From the NCBI GenBank assembly GCA_025058055.1, contig JANXEU010000033.1, forward strand, positions 1 through 42,637: a DNA stretch of 42,637 bases, given 5' to 3'. The notes below the pieces were generated by a model. The model worked only from the letters and a program-made list of their open reading frames with translations. It was not told where the DNA came from and did no database searches. Position numbers and translations under genes: made by a program. The first letter of the stretch is position 1, and every line of letters begins with the position of its first letter. The DNA is from Candidatus Calditenuaceae archaeon (GTDB lineage Archaea; Thermoproteota; Nitrososphaeria_A; Caldarchaeales; Calditenuaceae). Below, piece after piece: positions 1 through 8,214 of this stretch.

Positions 1-315
1 AACAACCCGCTTCTGGCACCGTTCTGCCCGTTCCCGATAGAACAGGGCCCGGTGATCGCGCCCTTCTCGCCGTGCCCGATAGAGCGGGAGACGCTGATCG
101 CCCCCTTCTCCCCCTGCCCGATCGAGGGCGGCCCGTTGCTATCGCCGTTCTCCCCGCTCCCGATCGAGTACTCGGTCGGAGTCCTTGAGACGCCCTATAA
201 CGACCCATCTGCCAGGGCCGTCCCTAGGATACTGGTACCAGCGGACACGATGACCGGCCCGGTGTTGATCTCGCCCTTCTCCCCGTTGCCGATAGAGCAG
301 ACCGCGAGGGGATGA
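1..315 (+). CDS. C-terminal part of a PFSPxPIE tandem-repeat protein (partial)
   Basis: The reading frame is open from base 1 to a TGA at 313-315, so the start lies outside the window; the GTG at 52 is probably not the true start. The 104 visible residues contain five copies of a core PF[SC]PxPIE. The first four are spaced exactly 14 residues apart (prolines at residues 7, 21, 35, 49) in a consensus xGP[LV][LI][AS]PF[SC]PxPIE. A less regular stretch of about 35 residues follows, then a fifth copy (92-99) near the C-terminus. Family unknown to me. No membrane segment is visible. The stop lies three bases before a pilin-like gene, so it is probably in that operon and may be exported or surface-exposed. 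That role is inferred from position only. Confidence 0.7.
   Translation, partial: NNPLLAPFCPFPIEQGPVIAPFSPCPIERETLIAPFSPCPIEGGPLLSPFSPLPIEYSVGVLETPYNDPSARAVPRILVPADTMTGPVLISPFSPLPIEQTARG
4..297 (+). repeat. 42-bp in-frame tandem repeat coding for PFSPxPIE units
   Basis: The core units are at 19-42, 61-84, 103-126, 145-168 and 274-297. The first four are in exact 42-base register. Third codon positions vary between units while the peptide is kept, which suggests selection on the protein rather than very recent DNA duplication. Confidence 0.8.
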
Positions 316-318
316 CCG

Positions 319-1122
319 TTGAGGAGGAGAACCGGGGTAAGCACTACCGTTCAGACGGCCGTACTGATAGCGATAACGGCTGCACTGGCCGTCGCCGTGG
401 TGGCTCTCTGGAGGCCGTGGGAGGCCTCTGGACAGGCTCAGTCGGCCGCGCTGAGCGCAGGTATACAGCAGGTGCATGACTTGCTGCTGAGGAGGGAGGG
501 TGCCACCAACCTTGCCCACCCTGTCATCGTCAGACCTTTTGCGGAGGCGCACGCGATAGAGATCGAGTGGAAGGGGAGGAGCGTCTTCGTCCCGGCGGTA
601 GTCAGCACCATCGAGTACGTCGGACCCAAGCAGAGGATCCCGGGGATTTACTACTTGGATCGCGGGGAAGTCGATGTGTTGGGCAGTTACGTCGCAAGCA
701 ACAAACTGAACTACACGACGACGGGTTTGGACGTCGTGACTTACGCGGTTTACACCGACCGGGAGGTGAGAGTGGTCACCAAGGCTCTTCCCTACATATC
801 GTTCTCCGTGGACAGGGTCTACAATGACGTGATGGTAACGGTGATCGTCAGGGTCGTGTACGTGACTCCCTACCCAGCCAATCTGGAGGCTTTCAGGCAG
901 GTCTTAGAGAGCGGATACGTCGTCCCACCCGGCAACATGCTCACCTTCAGGACTAACGCTACCCGGAGGACTTTCTATCAGCTTCCCGAGTCGATCGATG
1001 GAGGAGCTCTCAGGGTCTTCGTCGACGGCCAGCAGGTCCCCCAGATCTCCTTCTCGACGGATGAGAAGGCTGTCCTCAGGGTCTTCGTCGATTACGTGAC
1101 GGTAACCGTCTGGGCGAGGTGA
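319..1122 (+). CDS. Archaeal type IV pilin-like protein
   Basis: 267 residues from a TTG start three bases after the previous stop. The N-terminus is a short basic stretch (MRRRTG) followed by VSTTVQTAVLIAITAALAVA, the pattern of archaeal class III (prepilin/archaellin) signal peptides: basic residues, Gly, then Val-Ser and a hydrophobic helix. A PibD-type peptidase would be expected to cut after the Gly. The rest (about residues 35-267) is beta-rich and not recognisable as a named family. It lies between the repeat protein and a second small pilin-like gene, suggesting a surface filament or pseudopilus. The Gly cleavage site is inferred, not proven. Confidence 0.65.
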   Translation: MRRRTGVSTTVQTAVLIAITAALAVAVVALWRPWEASGQAQSAALSAGIQQVHDLLLRREGATNLAHPVIVRPFAEAHAIEIEWKGRSVFVPAVVSTIEYVGPKQRIPGIYYLDRGEVDVLGSYVASNKLNYTTTGLDVVTYAVYTDREVRVVTKALPYISFSVDRVYNDVMVTVIVRVVYVTPYPANLEAFRQVLESGYVVPPGNMLTFRTNATRRTFYQLPESIDGGALRVFVDGQQVPQISFSTDEKAVLRVFVDYVTVTVWAR

Positions 1123-1127
1123 GCTGA

Positions 1128-1601
1128 TTGACCGTCTCCTACACCTACATAATTACCGCTGGCGTGATCATGCTCGTGGCGTTCTCGATGGCTGCCGTGT
1201 TCTTTCAGCAGGTGAACGCGATCGATTACGCCGCCAAGAGATCCGCTCTCTCTGCAGCTGCCTCTCACGTCCTCTCGGGTATGTGGAGCGCCATTGAGGA
1301 GGCTAGACTCACCCAGTCAGGGACGGAGTTGAAGTCCGTAGCAGTCGGTTTCCCAATGAGGGCCGAGATAGGGGTGAGCCCGAGGTCCGGTGAGCTTACC
1401 CTCTGCGTCGCGGCGATGGGCATTACCTACGAGCGTCCCCTGCCTAGAGTCCCCTACGTCGAGTACGTCCCATCTGGCTCGGGGGGCGACTCTGTCACGA
1501 TATTGGCTGAGCTCTCCGGCGGCAGAGCAGCGATCAAGTTAGTCACGATCGCGAGGGACGGTTCCGTAATCACCGAGGAGCCCAGTGTGTGCTTCCGCTG
1601 A
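1128..1601 (+). CDS. Small pseudopilin-like membrane protein
   Basis: 157 residues, TTG start five bases after the upstream stop. Residues 5-27 form one hydrophobic helix at the very N-terminus, followed by an amphipathic segment (AIDYAAKRSALSAAASHVL) and a mainly beta C-terminal part, the layout of archaeal FlaF/FlaG-like and minor pilin proteins. No basic prepilin leader precedes the helix, so it may be a processing-independent stator-like protein rather than a cleaved pilin. It is followed closely by a membrane-anchored protease gene. Family membership is inferred from topology, not from a diagnostic motif. Confidence 0.55.
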   Translation: MTVSYTYIITAGVIMLVAFSMAAVFFQQVNAIDYAAKRSALSAAASHVLSGMWSAIEEARLTQSGTELKSVAVGFPMRAEIGVSPRSGELTLCVAAMGITYERPLPRVPYVEYVPSGSGGDSVTILAELSGGRAAIKLVTIARDGSVITEEPSVCFR

Positions 1602-1606
1602 GCGGT

Positions 1607-3073
1607 ATGAGGCTCCTCCTAGCGACGCTCCTTCTAGTTGCTCTTTTCGGGTCTGTTGTTACCAGCCACTTCTTCGAGAAGGTGATGGCATTGGACGGCG
1701 CCGTGTACGTCGAGGCGTATCTGAGAGTCGATCGCTCCTGTGTCGGGGAAGTAAGGTTCGTTATCCGTGCCGCAGGGCTTAGGAACTTGGGCCTCAAAGA
1801 GTTCTGGCTCCTACTCCCGAGAGAGCCCGTGAAATGGTCTGCGGAACCCGAGGTCGTGATCAGGTCTTCAGACCTCCCGGAGAGGTTCGAGGGTAGAGGC
1901 GTCTACAGCAACGTGACCTTCGATCTGAGTTCGGTGGAGGGGGACCTGACAGTTACGTATGAGCTTGAACATGCCTGCCTCCTTTTAGAGGGCCGAGGGC
2001 TCCTCCTTACTCCTCTGATCGTCTATGGTCCTCCCCTCAGAGGCGAGCTGAGAACCTCGCTGATTGACTTGGTCACCGAAGTTAGGTCGGTCGAACCTGC
2101 AGCGACCCACATGACGTTATCGAACGGATCACTCGAGGCCCGGCACGACCTCCCCCTCTTCGTCAACAGGGTCGTCATCAGTTTCAGAGCTGTTGAGGAG
2201 TCTGTTGAGTCGGTGGCGTCGAAGGGGTTCACGGTGAGAACCCATCAGCGCTACGCTGGTGTAGCCAGCGAAATCATCGATGTCTTGGTGAACGCGACCG
2301 AGACGTTCAGAGTTCTATTCGGTAGGGAAGTCTCGGGTTTAGTCGTGGAATTCTATCTACCGCGCGACTACAGAACAGGCCCTGAAGGGTTTGCGCAAGT
2401 GCCGAAGAACGAGGTCAAGGTGATCAAACTGAACTTGCTGCTTCTCAGGAGAGTTCAGGGGCTGCTAGAGACCATCGCACTTCACGAGCTCGTACATCAC
2501 TACCTCTTCGATGTCGGTGTGGGTGCTGATGCGACGTGGTTCCATGAGGGCCTCGCGGTCTATCTGTCGTTGGAGGAGGGAAAGCGTCTAGGCTTGAGAG
2601 GAGCACATCTTCTGGAGGACTTGATGCGCAAGGAGGCGGCGTTCTCCGGTCAGATCGAGCTGAGAGATTGGGGGCCCGGTGAAGTGAGGGATAACAGCTG
2701 GTACGCGGCGGCATATGCCTTGATTGAGAAGTTGTTCGAGAAAGATGAACTAGGCATGATGATGGCCCTCAGCAACCTGAAGAACCTCAACAGAGGGCTT
2801 TCATCCAGCGACGAGGTCGTGATGTACCTCTCCAAGTACCTGAATGAAGAAGCAGTGAGCGCTCTCTCTAGGTTTGGGCCTGTAAGGAGTGAGGTTGCGA
2901 CCCAGATGAGCCACGTGACGACCTCAGCAACGACTACGGTCACAGATATCACCACTCGCGCGGTGTCTGCCGGGTCTCGGAAGTTGGAGCTTGATGAGAG
3001 GTTCCTTCTCCTTTCACTGGTAGGCGTTGTGATGGTGATGTTACTTATTCTGGTCAGAGAGGCTCGATCATAA
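1607..3073 (+). CDS. Membrane-anchored gluzincin-type metalloprotease
   Basis: About 488 residues from ATG 1607; an in-frame GTG at 1589 would add six residues and overlap the previous gene. An N-terminal hydrophobic signal (residues 2-20) precedes an extracellular beta-rich half. A zinc site follows: HELVHH with His at about 293 and 297, then WFHEGLAVY with Glu at about 314, as in peptidase MA-like gluzincins where HExxH is paired with a Glu in a W-x-x-EGLA motif. A Thr/Ser-rich linker leads to one C-terminal transmembrane helix (LLLSLVGVVMVMLLILV) and a short basic tail. It is predicted to sit outside the cell, anchored at the C-terminus. Being last in the pilin-like operon, it may process surface proteins (inference). 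Confidence 0.7.
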   Translation: MRLLLATLLLVALFGSVVTSHFFEKVMALDGAVYVEAYLRVDRSCVGEVRFVIRAAGLRNLGLKEFWLLLPREPVKWSAEPEVVIRSSDLPERFEGRGVYSNVTFDLSSVEGDLTVTYELEHACLLLEGRGLLLTPLIVYGPPLRGELRTSLIDLVTEVRSVEPAATHMTLSNGSLEARHDLPLFVNRVVISFRAVEESVESVASKGFTVRTHQRYAGVASEIIDVLVNATETFRVLFGREVSGLVVEFYLPRDYRTGPEGFAQVPKNEVKVIKLNLLLLRRVQGLLETIALHELVHHYLFDVGVGADATWFHEGLAVYLSLEEGKRLGLRGAHLLEDLMRKEAAFSGQIELRDWGPGEVRDNSWYAAAYALIEKLFEKDELGMMMALSNLKNLNRGLSSSDEVVMYLSKYLNEEAVSALSRFGPVRSEVATQMSHVTTSATTTVTDITTRAVSAGSRKLELDERFLLLSLVGVVMVMLLILVREARS

Positions 3074-3084
3074 CGCGACTCCGA

Positions 3085-3104
3085 TTGAGAGCAAGTGCTC
3101 TCAA
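3085..3104. terminator. Perfect 9+2+9 inverted repeat between convergent genes
   Basis: TTGAGAGCA, spacer AG, TGCTCTCAA. It fills most of the 32-base gap between the stop codons at 3073 (plus) and 3106 (minus). The position suits a bidirectional transcription terminator, but there is no T-run on either side, so RNA processing or a protein-binding site are alternatives. Confidence 0.5.
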
Positions 3105-3105
3105 G

Positions 3106-3942
3106 TCACCTAGAGGAGCCCTCTACCCGATATCCGAGCTCCATCAACCTGTTGACGTACTCGTTCTTCAGTTTGTCGTAGACGGCCTCGTTTATCTTCC
3201 CGCTCTTGTAATTTTCCTCTAGAGATCGAAGGAGGGTCAGATATCTCGTCACCTCCACGGGGATCTGCGCTGGCTGTGACGGTTGCTCAGGAGGCACGCC
3301 GCTCACGGACGTTGGTTGCGCTCTAACGGCTTCTTCGGCGTATCCACGTTCTTCGACCGGTCTTGGAACCTCAGCTTCCCTTACGGCTCCCTCTTCGACC
3401 ACTCGCTGCACTCCTATCTCCCATGACGACCTGATGCGGGAGATGAGCACGCTGACCCCCATCCGAGGCTTCGTGATGAGGAGGTAGACGACGTAGAGCG
3501 AGATCGCACCGCTCCAAGCCAGGAGCCCCAGCCACAAGGCCGTGGCCGCACCGAACCCGATTAGTCCGAAAGGGTAGGGAGTTACCGCATACACCACTGA
3601 CGGACCGGCAACTATGACCCCGAGTTTGATCAGATTGTTCCTGTTAACGGGCACGTTCACGAGGCCTCTGATCGCTAGGAACAGCGCGATGCTCAGGATG
3701 ATCACGATACCTAGCACCCCAGAGGCCAGCTGCGCTATCGCGACGAAGAAGAGTGAGAAGACCAAGTAGATGATCAGTACGTCCACGCCTTTAACCATCG
3801 ACACGAACGCCGCAAGAACGCCGATCACTAGGAGCGTGAGCACCAAGCTTAACAAGCCACCAACCGAGTACGCTGTTGAGGTGAGGAGTGCGACGAAGAT
3901 CACGACGAATACGTCCCGCCTCAGGATTTGCTTGAGACTCAA
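3106..3942 (-). CDS. Polytopic membrane protein with SHOCT-like C-terminal domain
   Basis: 278 residues from a TTG start preceded by GAGGGA. The first 155 or so residues hold about five or six hydrophobic helices. A charged, proline-rich linker (about 165-225) leads to a C-terminal helical segment with YLTLLRSLEENYKSGKINEAVYDKLKNEY-like spacing, which matches the SHOCT pattern (short helix, Gly, helix) seen at the ends of many membrane proteins. SHOCT segments are thought to mediate oligomerisation. No enzyme motif is visible. It converges on the surface operon; its role is unknown. Confidence 0.55.
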   Translation of the reverse strand: MSLKQILRRDVFVVIFVALLTSTAYSVGGLLSLVLTLLVIGVLAAFVSMVKGVDVLIIYLVFSLFFVAIAQLASGVLGIVIILSIALFLAIRGLVNVPVNRNNLIKLGVIVAGPSVVYAVTPYPFGLIGFGAATALWLGLLAWSGAISLYVVYLLITKPRMGVSVLISRIRSSWEIGVQRVVEEGAVREAEVPRPVEERGYAEEAVRAQPTSVSGVPPEQPSQPAQIPVEVTRYLTLLRSLEENYKSGKINEAVYDKLKNEYVNRLMELGYRVEGSSR

Positions 3943-4022
3943 AGGTCCCTCGGTCTACCCTCCTAAGGGCCGTAATTAAATGTTTTTAGCAGATCTTCAC
4001 AAGATTGAGAAACCGAAAAAAG

Positions 4023-4031
4023 TTATAAATT
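4023..4031 (+). promoter_or_regulatory. TATA box for the metzincin gene
   Basis: TTATAAATT centred 26 bases before ATG 4053 in an AT-rich gap. The spacing predicts a leaderless transcript. Confidence 0.6.
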
Positions 4032-4052
4032 AAGGATCGTAAAGAATTAAAC

Positions 4053-6275
4053 ATGTCAAGCAAAACGATCTCGCTGATCCTGCTCTCAACCATTATCACG
4101 TCATTAATCGCGGTCGTCAACGTACCTGTGAGGGCGCAAGAATCTGAGGCGCCTATTGAGCTACCCATAAGGGCGCCGCTCGGGATCAACGTGATTATTG
4201 CGGGGTTCTCGATCAGAGATTTCGGTTTCACGGTTGGTCAGTTCCAGAGGTTGTTGTCGGAGGCCGTGAGGAGCGAAGCGATAGGGTACGCTGGGTTCTT
4301 CATGGACGACCCGTACGTGGTTGCGACCTTTGACGTTAGCCTCTCTGTGATAGAGGCCGACAGTCGGTTGAACTCTGAGATAAGCTCTCTCTACGGACAG
4401 GTCACCTACGATCCAGCTCAATTACCGATAGACGTCAGGAACGGCTACAATCGATACCTGTCCTTCGTCAGGGACAGTTACGGCACATCAATAGCCATCA
4501 GGATGAACGACAGATTGACAGATATATCATCGCTGACGCTCGGACTGGTCTCGCTCACGTACAGGTTCCTACCGCGGATCGCTAACGGTTACAACATCTA
4601 CCTGATCTGCGGTCTACCGTTCACCGGTAACAGGTTCCCGGTTTACTTCACCGCTGGTCACACGATCGAGCGCGGTAACGAGATAGGCATCGTGGGGATG
4701 AACCTCTACGGCGGAATGGGGACCTACAGGTACGTCGTTCTTGACGTGTGCGCGATCCCCAATCCGTTGGGTAACTTCGCACCGAAGACAGATGAAGACG
4801 TGGTGAAGTACATTCCGCCAGCCCTCTACCCAAACCCACGTGATCAGATCGACGCGATCGCGATGTATATCGACGAGATAATTGACAACCTGTTCGTCAA
4901 GAGCCTCCTTTACGTCCCAAGGTATCAAGTGACCTTCCTCTTCGACGTTATTGTGATAGACATGACGACCACAGGCGGCGGGCTGTCGTTCATCGCCAAC
5001 AATTTCATCCCAGAGGTCTTCGAGGCGTCGATGCGGTGGTTAATGCCATATAACGTTTACACAACCAGGTTCCACTACAAGACAATCGCGGAGGCTCCTC
5101 TTATGAGGCAGGCGATCCTCACCTACAGAGGTTATCAGATAATCGACGTGGAAAGGGCCTTCGACTTAGCCGAGAGGAGCGGGCTGATACCTCCATCACC
5201 TGAGGGGGTTACAGGGGTTCCGGTTTTGATCTTCCTAACGGACGGAGACATCTATCCGGACTCGCCGGGCACTCTAGGCATCGCGTGGCGCGACTCGAGG
5301 GACCCGAGATACCCGAGAGGGGCTGTAGTTGGTCTCTCTTACAGGTCCGTAGAACGGGAGGGGCTCACGCTCGTCACGATACACGAGGCCGCTCACACGC
5401 TGGGTCTTGCGCATCCTCACAACGACCTTGATGAGACCGAACAGGAGATCGTTGGTCCAGGAAAGTTCAAGCCCAAGATCACCAACAGGTGGGTTTACAG
5501 CTGGGCTGAGACAGCGATGGCTTACGCCGATCTCCCTCAAGTGATCAACCAGAGACATCTCTACGCGGGGGTTTATCCGCTCAGGTCATACTTCAGCGCC
5601 TTCGACTTAGACGCTATCGACAGGGCCGTGGTAACGTTGCTGTTGGGCTATTACCTGCTCTACAGGGAGGAAGTGATCGCCAAACTGAGGGAGTCCAACT
5701 TGAGACTGAGCGAGATACCACAGGCGGAACAACTGCTTAGGGAAGCTGATGAAGCGGCTGTTATGGCCGTTCTAGAGTTCATGAGACACAACTACTTCGA
5801 CAGATTGAACTTCGCGGGGCTGGGTGCGCAACTTGAGACGGCCTTCGACTTCGCGTGGAAGGCTTTTACCGACATCGTTGAGCTCTACGACAAAGTAGAG
5901 GGGGCGAGGTTCGCGATCCAGTCAGTTAGGCCGCGGATCTCTCAACTCGAGAACGAGATCAACTCCCTGAGGTTGACGCTCGACGGTCTGCGTGCACAGC
6001 TCAGCACGGCGAACTCACGGTTAGAGCAGTTGCAGAGATCTCTGGACGCAGAGACGCAGGAGAAGACGAGGGCCCAACGTCAACTCGAGTCGACACAGGA
6101 AGAGCTCTCCAGAACTAAGAACGAACTTGAAACGACCAAGAACGCGCTTTCAGCGGCTAGAGCAGAGGCCAACACCTACGTGTTGCTCACAGCCGCTGGC
6201 TTAGCAGCTGCAGTTGGTGCCTCAGCGTTCGCGGTGATGTCGCGTGCTCGTTCTAGGCCGCGAGTGGTACAGTAA
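4053..6275 (+). CDS. Secreted metzincin-like metalloprotease with coiled-coil stalk and C-terminal anchor
   Basis: 740 residues. An N-terminal signal peptide (to about residue 29, ending RAQ) is followed by a long extracellular region with no family I recognise. The motif HEAAHTLGLAHPH starts at residue 444 and matches the metzincin zinc site HExxHxxGxxH. Residues about 640-710 are a heptad-like coiled coil rich in Glu, Gln, Arg and Leu. A hydrophobic helix (VLLTAAGLAAAVGASAFAVM) and a basic tail close the protein. The picture is a protease held away from the membrane on a stalk. It has its own promoter and converges with no neighbour. The substrate is unknown; the nearby surface proteins are candidates. 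Confidence 0.75.
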   Translation: MSSKTISLILLSTIITSLIAVVNVPVRAQESEAPIELPIRAPLGINVIIAGFSIRDFGFTVGQFQRLLSEAVRSEAIGYAGFFMDDPYVVATFDVSLSVIEADSRLNSEISSLYGQVTYDPAQLPIDVRNGYNRYLSFVRDSYGTSIAIRMNDRLTDISSLTLGLVSLTYRFLPRIANGYNIYLICGLPFTGNRFPVYFTAGHTIERGNEIGIVGMNLYGGMGTYRYVVLDVCAIPNPLGNFAPKTDEDVVKYIPPALYPNPRDQIDAIAMYIDEIIDNLFVKSLLYVPRYQVTFLFDVIVIDMTTTGGGLSFIANNFIPEVFEASMRWLMPYNVYTTRFHYKTIAEAPLMRQAILTYRGYQIIDVERAFDLAERSGLIPPSPEGVTGVPVLIFLTDGDIYPDSPGTLGIAWRDSRDPRYPRGAVVGLSYRSVEREGLTLVTIHEAAHTLGLAHPHNDLDETEQEIVGPGKFKPKITNRWVYSWAETAMAYADLPQVINQRHLYAGVYPLRSYFSAFDLDAIDRAVVTLLLGYYLLYREEVIAKLRESNLRLSEIPQAEQLLREADEAAVMAVLEFMRHNYFDRLNFAGLGAQLETAFDFAWKAFTDIVELYDKVEGARFAIQSVRPRISQLENEINSLRLTLDGLRAQLSTANSRLEQLQRSLDAETQEKTRAQRQLESTQEELSRTKNELETTKNALSAARAEANTYVLLTAAGLAAAVGASAFAVMSRARSRPRVVQ

Positions 6276-6332
6276 CCGTTCGTCATTGATTTTAGTTTAA
6301 GATGCTGTCACCTCATCGGGCAGTGATCGGTC

Positions 6333-7025
6333 ATGGACTTCGATGAGCTGAACGCGAGAATAGTCTCTTGCAGCAGGTGCCCTAGACTCGTGAGATACAG
6401 GGAGGAGGTCGCGAGGAACCCTCCGAGGAGGTTCGCGGGGCACACTTATTGGTCGCGGCCCTTGCCGGGGTTCGGCGATAGGTCTGCAAGGATATTGGTC
6501 GTTGGGCTCGCGCCAGCGGCACACGGCGGAAACCGAACTGGCAGGATGTTCACAGGCGATTCCTCTGCGAGCTTCCTCGCCTCGACGCTTCACCAACTGG
6601 GACTGGCTAACAAGCCGACCTCTGAGAGCGTGGACGATGGTCTAGTGCTTCACGACGTCTTCTTAACAGCACCGGTGAGGTGCGCGCCTCCCGCTAACAA
6701 ACCGACTCACGACGAGTTTGAGAACTGTTACCCGTTCCTGTTAAAGGAAGCCAGACAACTGTCCCAGTTAAGAGTCGTTGTGGCGCTCGGTGCGATAGGA
6801 TTCGGTGCGTCCGTGCGATTGTTGAACGATTTGGGCTTTCGGTCAGTTGCCAAGCCGAAGTTCGGGCACGGAGTTGAGTTCGCCTTCTCAGATGATCGTG
6901 GTATGAGGAAGTTCCTCTTAGGCTCCTATCACCCCTCAAGGCAGAACACTCAGACCGGAAGGTTGACGAAGGCGATGTTCCTGTCGGTCTTCAGGAGAGC
7001 GCTCGAATTGGCGAGTCACTCGTAA
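6333..7025 (+). CDS. Uracil-DNA glycosylase, family 5 (UDGb)
   Basis: 230 residues. It removes uracil and other deaminated bases from DNA, the first step of base excision repair, which is important at high temperature. The N-terminal CSRC pair (Cys 13 and 16) and two later cysteines (RCAPP and NCYPF) fit the 4Fe-4S cluster ligands. GLAPAAHGGNRTGRMFTGD is the active-site motif typical of family 5, which lacks the catalytic Asp/Asn of families 1 and 4, and HPSRQNTQTG is the DNA-minor-groove motif. Length is normal. The 3' end overlaps the convergent AbrB-PhoU gene by ten bases. Confidence 0.9.
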   Translation: MDFDELNARIVSCSRCPRLVRYREEVARNPPRRFAGHTYWSRPLPGFGDRSARILVVGLAPAAHGGNRTGRMFTGDSSASFLASTLHQLGLANKPTSESVDDGLVLHDVFLTAPVRCAPPANKPTHDEFENCYPFLLKEARQLSQLRVVVALGAIGFGASVRLLNDLGFRSVAKPKFGHGVEFAFSDDRGMRKFLLGSYHPSRQNTQTGRLTKAMFLSVFRRALELASHS

Positions 7026-8056
7026 CCTATAGTCACGATGTCGTTCTGCATCCTGACGAACTTGTTGATCCCTGTCATCACGATGAGCCTGCAGTTGTCG
7101 ATGGCATCCATGAGACCCCTCAGTACTAACCGGTAGGATAGGGCTCTGTCCTGATCCTTGACGGTCTCTATAACCTTGTACTCTAGCGAGTTGATCTCTT
7201 GGATGAGCTTGGGGATCATCGACATCGATTCCTCGAGCAGCTTCAGGTCGCTGACGAGATAACCGTTCAGCGCCATACCGAAGGCTGTGGTGACCGATGT
7301 CGAGTAATGCTTCAGCTCAGCCGCTATCCCCTTCGGGTCCTTCTCCTTCGTCCCTACCCACTTCATCGACTCACGGGAGATCTGCAGCGCCTGATCGGCG
7401 ATCTCCTCAACCGCCGAAAGGACGACCCTCAGTCCTAAGAGAGCCAGCGGCGACTCTATCCCGAGTGCCTTAATCAGCGACTTGTCCTTGCCAGCCATCA
7501 AGAGCTGCCTGAGACCGAGGAAGTAGTAGCTGTCGATCTTCTGCTCGCCCCTAGCTACCTCCGAGGCCTTCTCCGGAAGTCGCTCAACGAAGGAGTCGAT
7601 CGCTGACTCGAGCATGGAGACGATTAGTGCTTGCATCCGTCTCAGGAGCTCCTCGATGGTGTACCTGCTGGAGTCGATGATCACCCTGAGCTCGAGCTCG
7701 AAGTCGTCGTGCTTGATCACCTCCAAGCCTGGGAGCCTGTCCAGATCCGAGAGGACCTCTTCGAACATCCAGGAGTTGGCTCCGCTCATCGACCTTACGG
7801 TTATCTTGTCGACTCCCTGAAGGTAACACGCCGTGACCAACCTTTGTAACGACTCCACGGTCTCAAGCCTATCGGCCTCGATCTGTGCGACCAGGTACCT
7901 CTCGGGCCTCAACGTTGTCCGTATGAGCACACCCTCCTCCGAGACCTCGACGTAGACCGAGTCGCCTGCCTTCAGGCCCCTTTCCGACGCCCACTTCTTG
8001 GGCAAAGAGACCACTAGGGTCGTCGACCCGAGCCTTTGGAGCCTCCTTACCTCCAT
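7016..8056 (-). CDS. SpoVT/AbrB-PhoU fusion regulator (copy 1)
   Basis: 346 residues. Residues about 5-50 form a swapped-hairpin AbrB DNA-binding domain (LGSTTLVVSLPKKWASERGL, KAGDSVYVEV). The remainder is helical with two PhoU-like bundles (about 110-340). In archaea such fusions are taken to be phosphate-responsive transcription regulators. No pst transport genes are visible nearby. The start ATG is predicted leaderless. A paralogue lies at 40889-41836. The palindrome over its own TATA box suggests autoregulation (inference). Confidence 0.8.
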   Translation of the reverse strand: MEVRRLQRLGSTTLVVSLPKKWASERGLKAGDSVYVEVSEEGVLIRTTLRPERYLVAQIEADRLETVESLQRLVTACYLQGVDKITVRSMSGANSWMFEEVLSDLDRLPGLEVIKHDDFELELRVIIDSSRYTIEELLRRMQALIVSMLESAIDSFVERLPEKASEVARGEQKIDSYYFLGLRQLLMAGKDKSLIKALGIESPLALLGLRVVLSAVEEIADQALQISRESMKWVGTKEKDPKGIAAELKHYSTSVTTAFGMALNGYLVSDLKLLEESMSMIPKLIQEINSLEYKVIETVKDQDRALSYRLVLRGLMDAIDNCRLIVMTGINKFVRMQNDIVTIGYE

Positions 8057-8067
8057 ACCCCGTCTAG

Positions 8068-8082
8068 TATATGCTGCATATA
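8068..8082 (-). promoter_or_regulatory. Palindrome over the TATA box of the AbrB-PhoU gene
   Basis: TATATGC, centre T, GCATATA: a perfect 7+1+7 inverted repeat that includes the TATA-like element and lies 12-26 bases before ATG 8056. A protein bound here would block TBP access, as expected for an autorepressor. Confidence 0.5.
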
Positions 8083-8111
8083 TGGCATTTTAGTCTATCG
8101 TAAAAGTCGGT

Positions 8112-8148
8112 GGCCCTCTTAACCTGTCCTCGGAGGGCCTTCCTTTTT
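8112..8148. terminator. GC hairpin with flanking T-rich tail
   Basis: GGCCCTC at 8112-8118 pairs with GAGGGCC at 8133-8139, followed by TTCCTTTTT. It lies between the end of the lyase gene (8215, minus) and the promoter of the AbrB-PhoU gene. On the minus strand the hairpin is followed by ACCGACTTTT. It probably ends the lyase transcript. Confidence 0.35.
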
Positions 8149-8214
8149 CCGTTTCGATCATGGGTCGATGGTCTCGGGACGTTCTTGGGCGGGATTCAGC
8201 CTCATGACCGGTTT

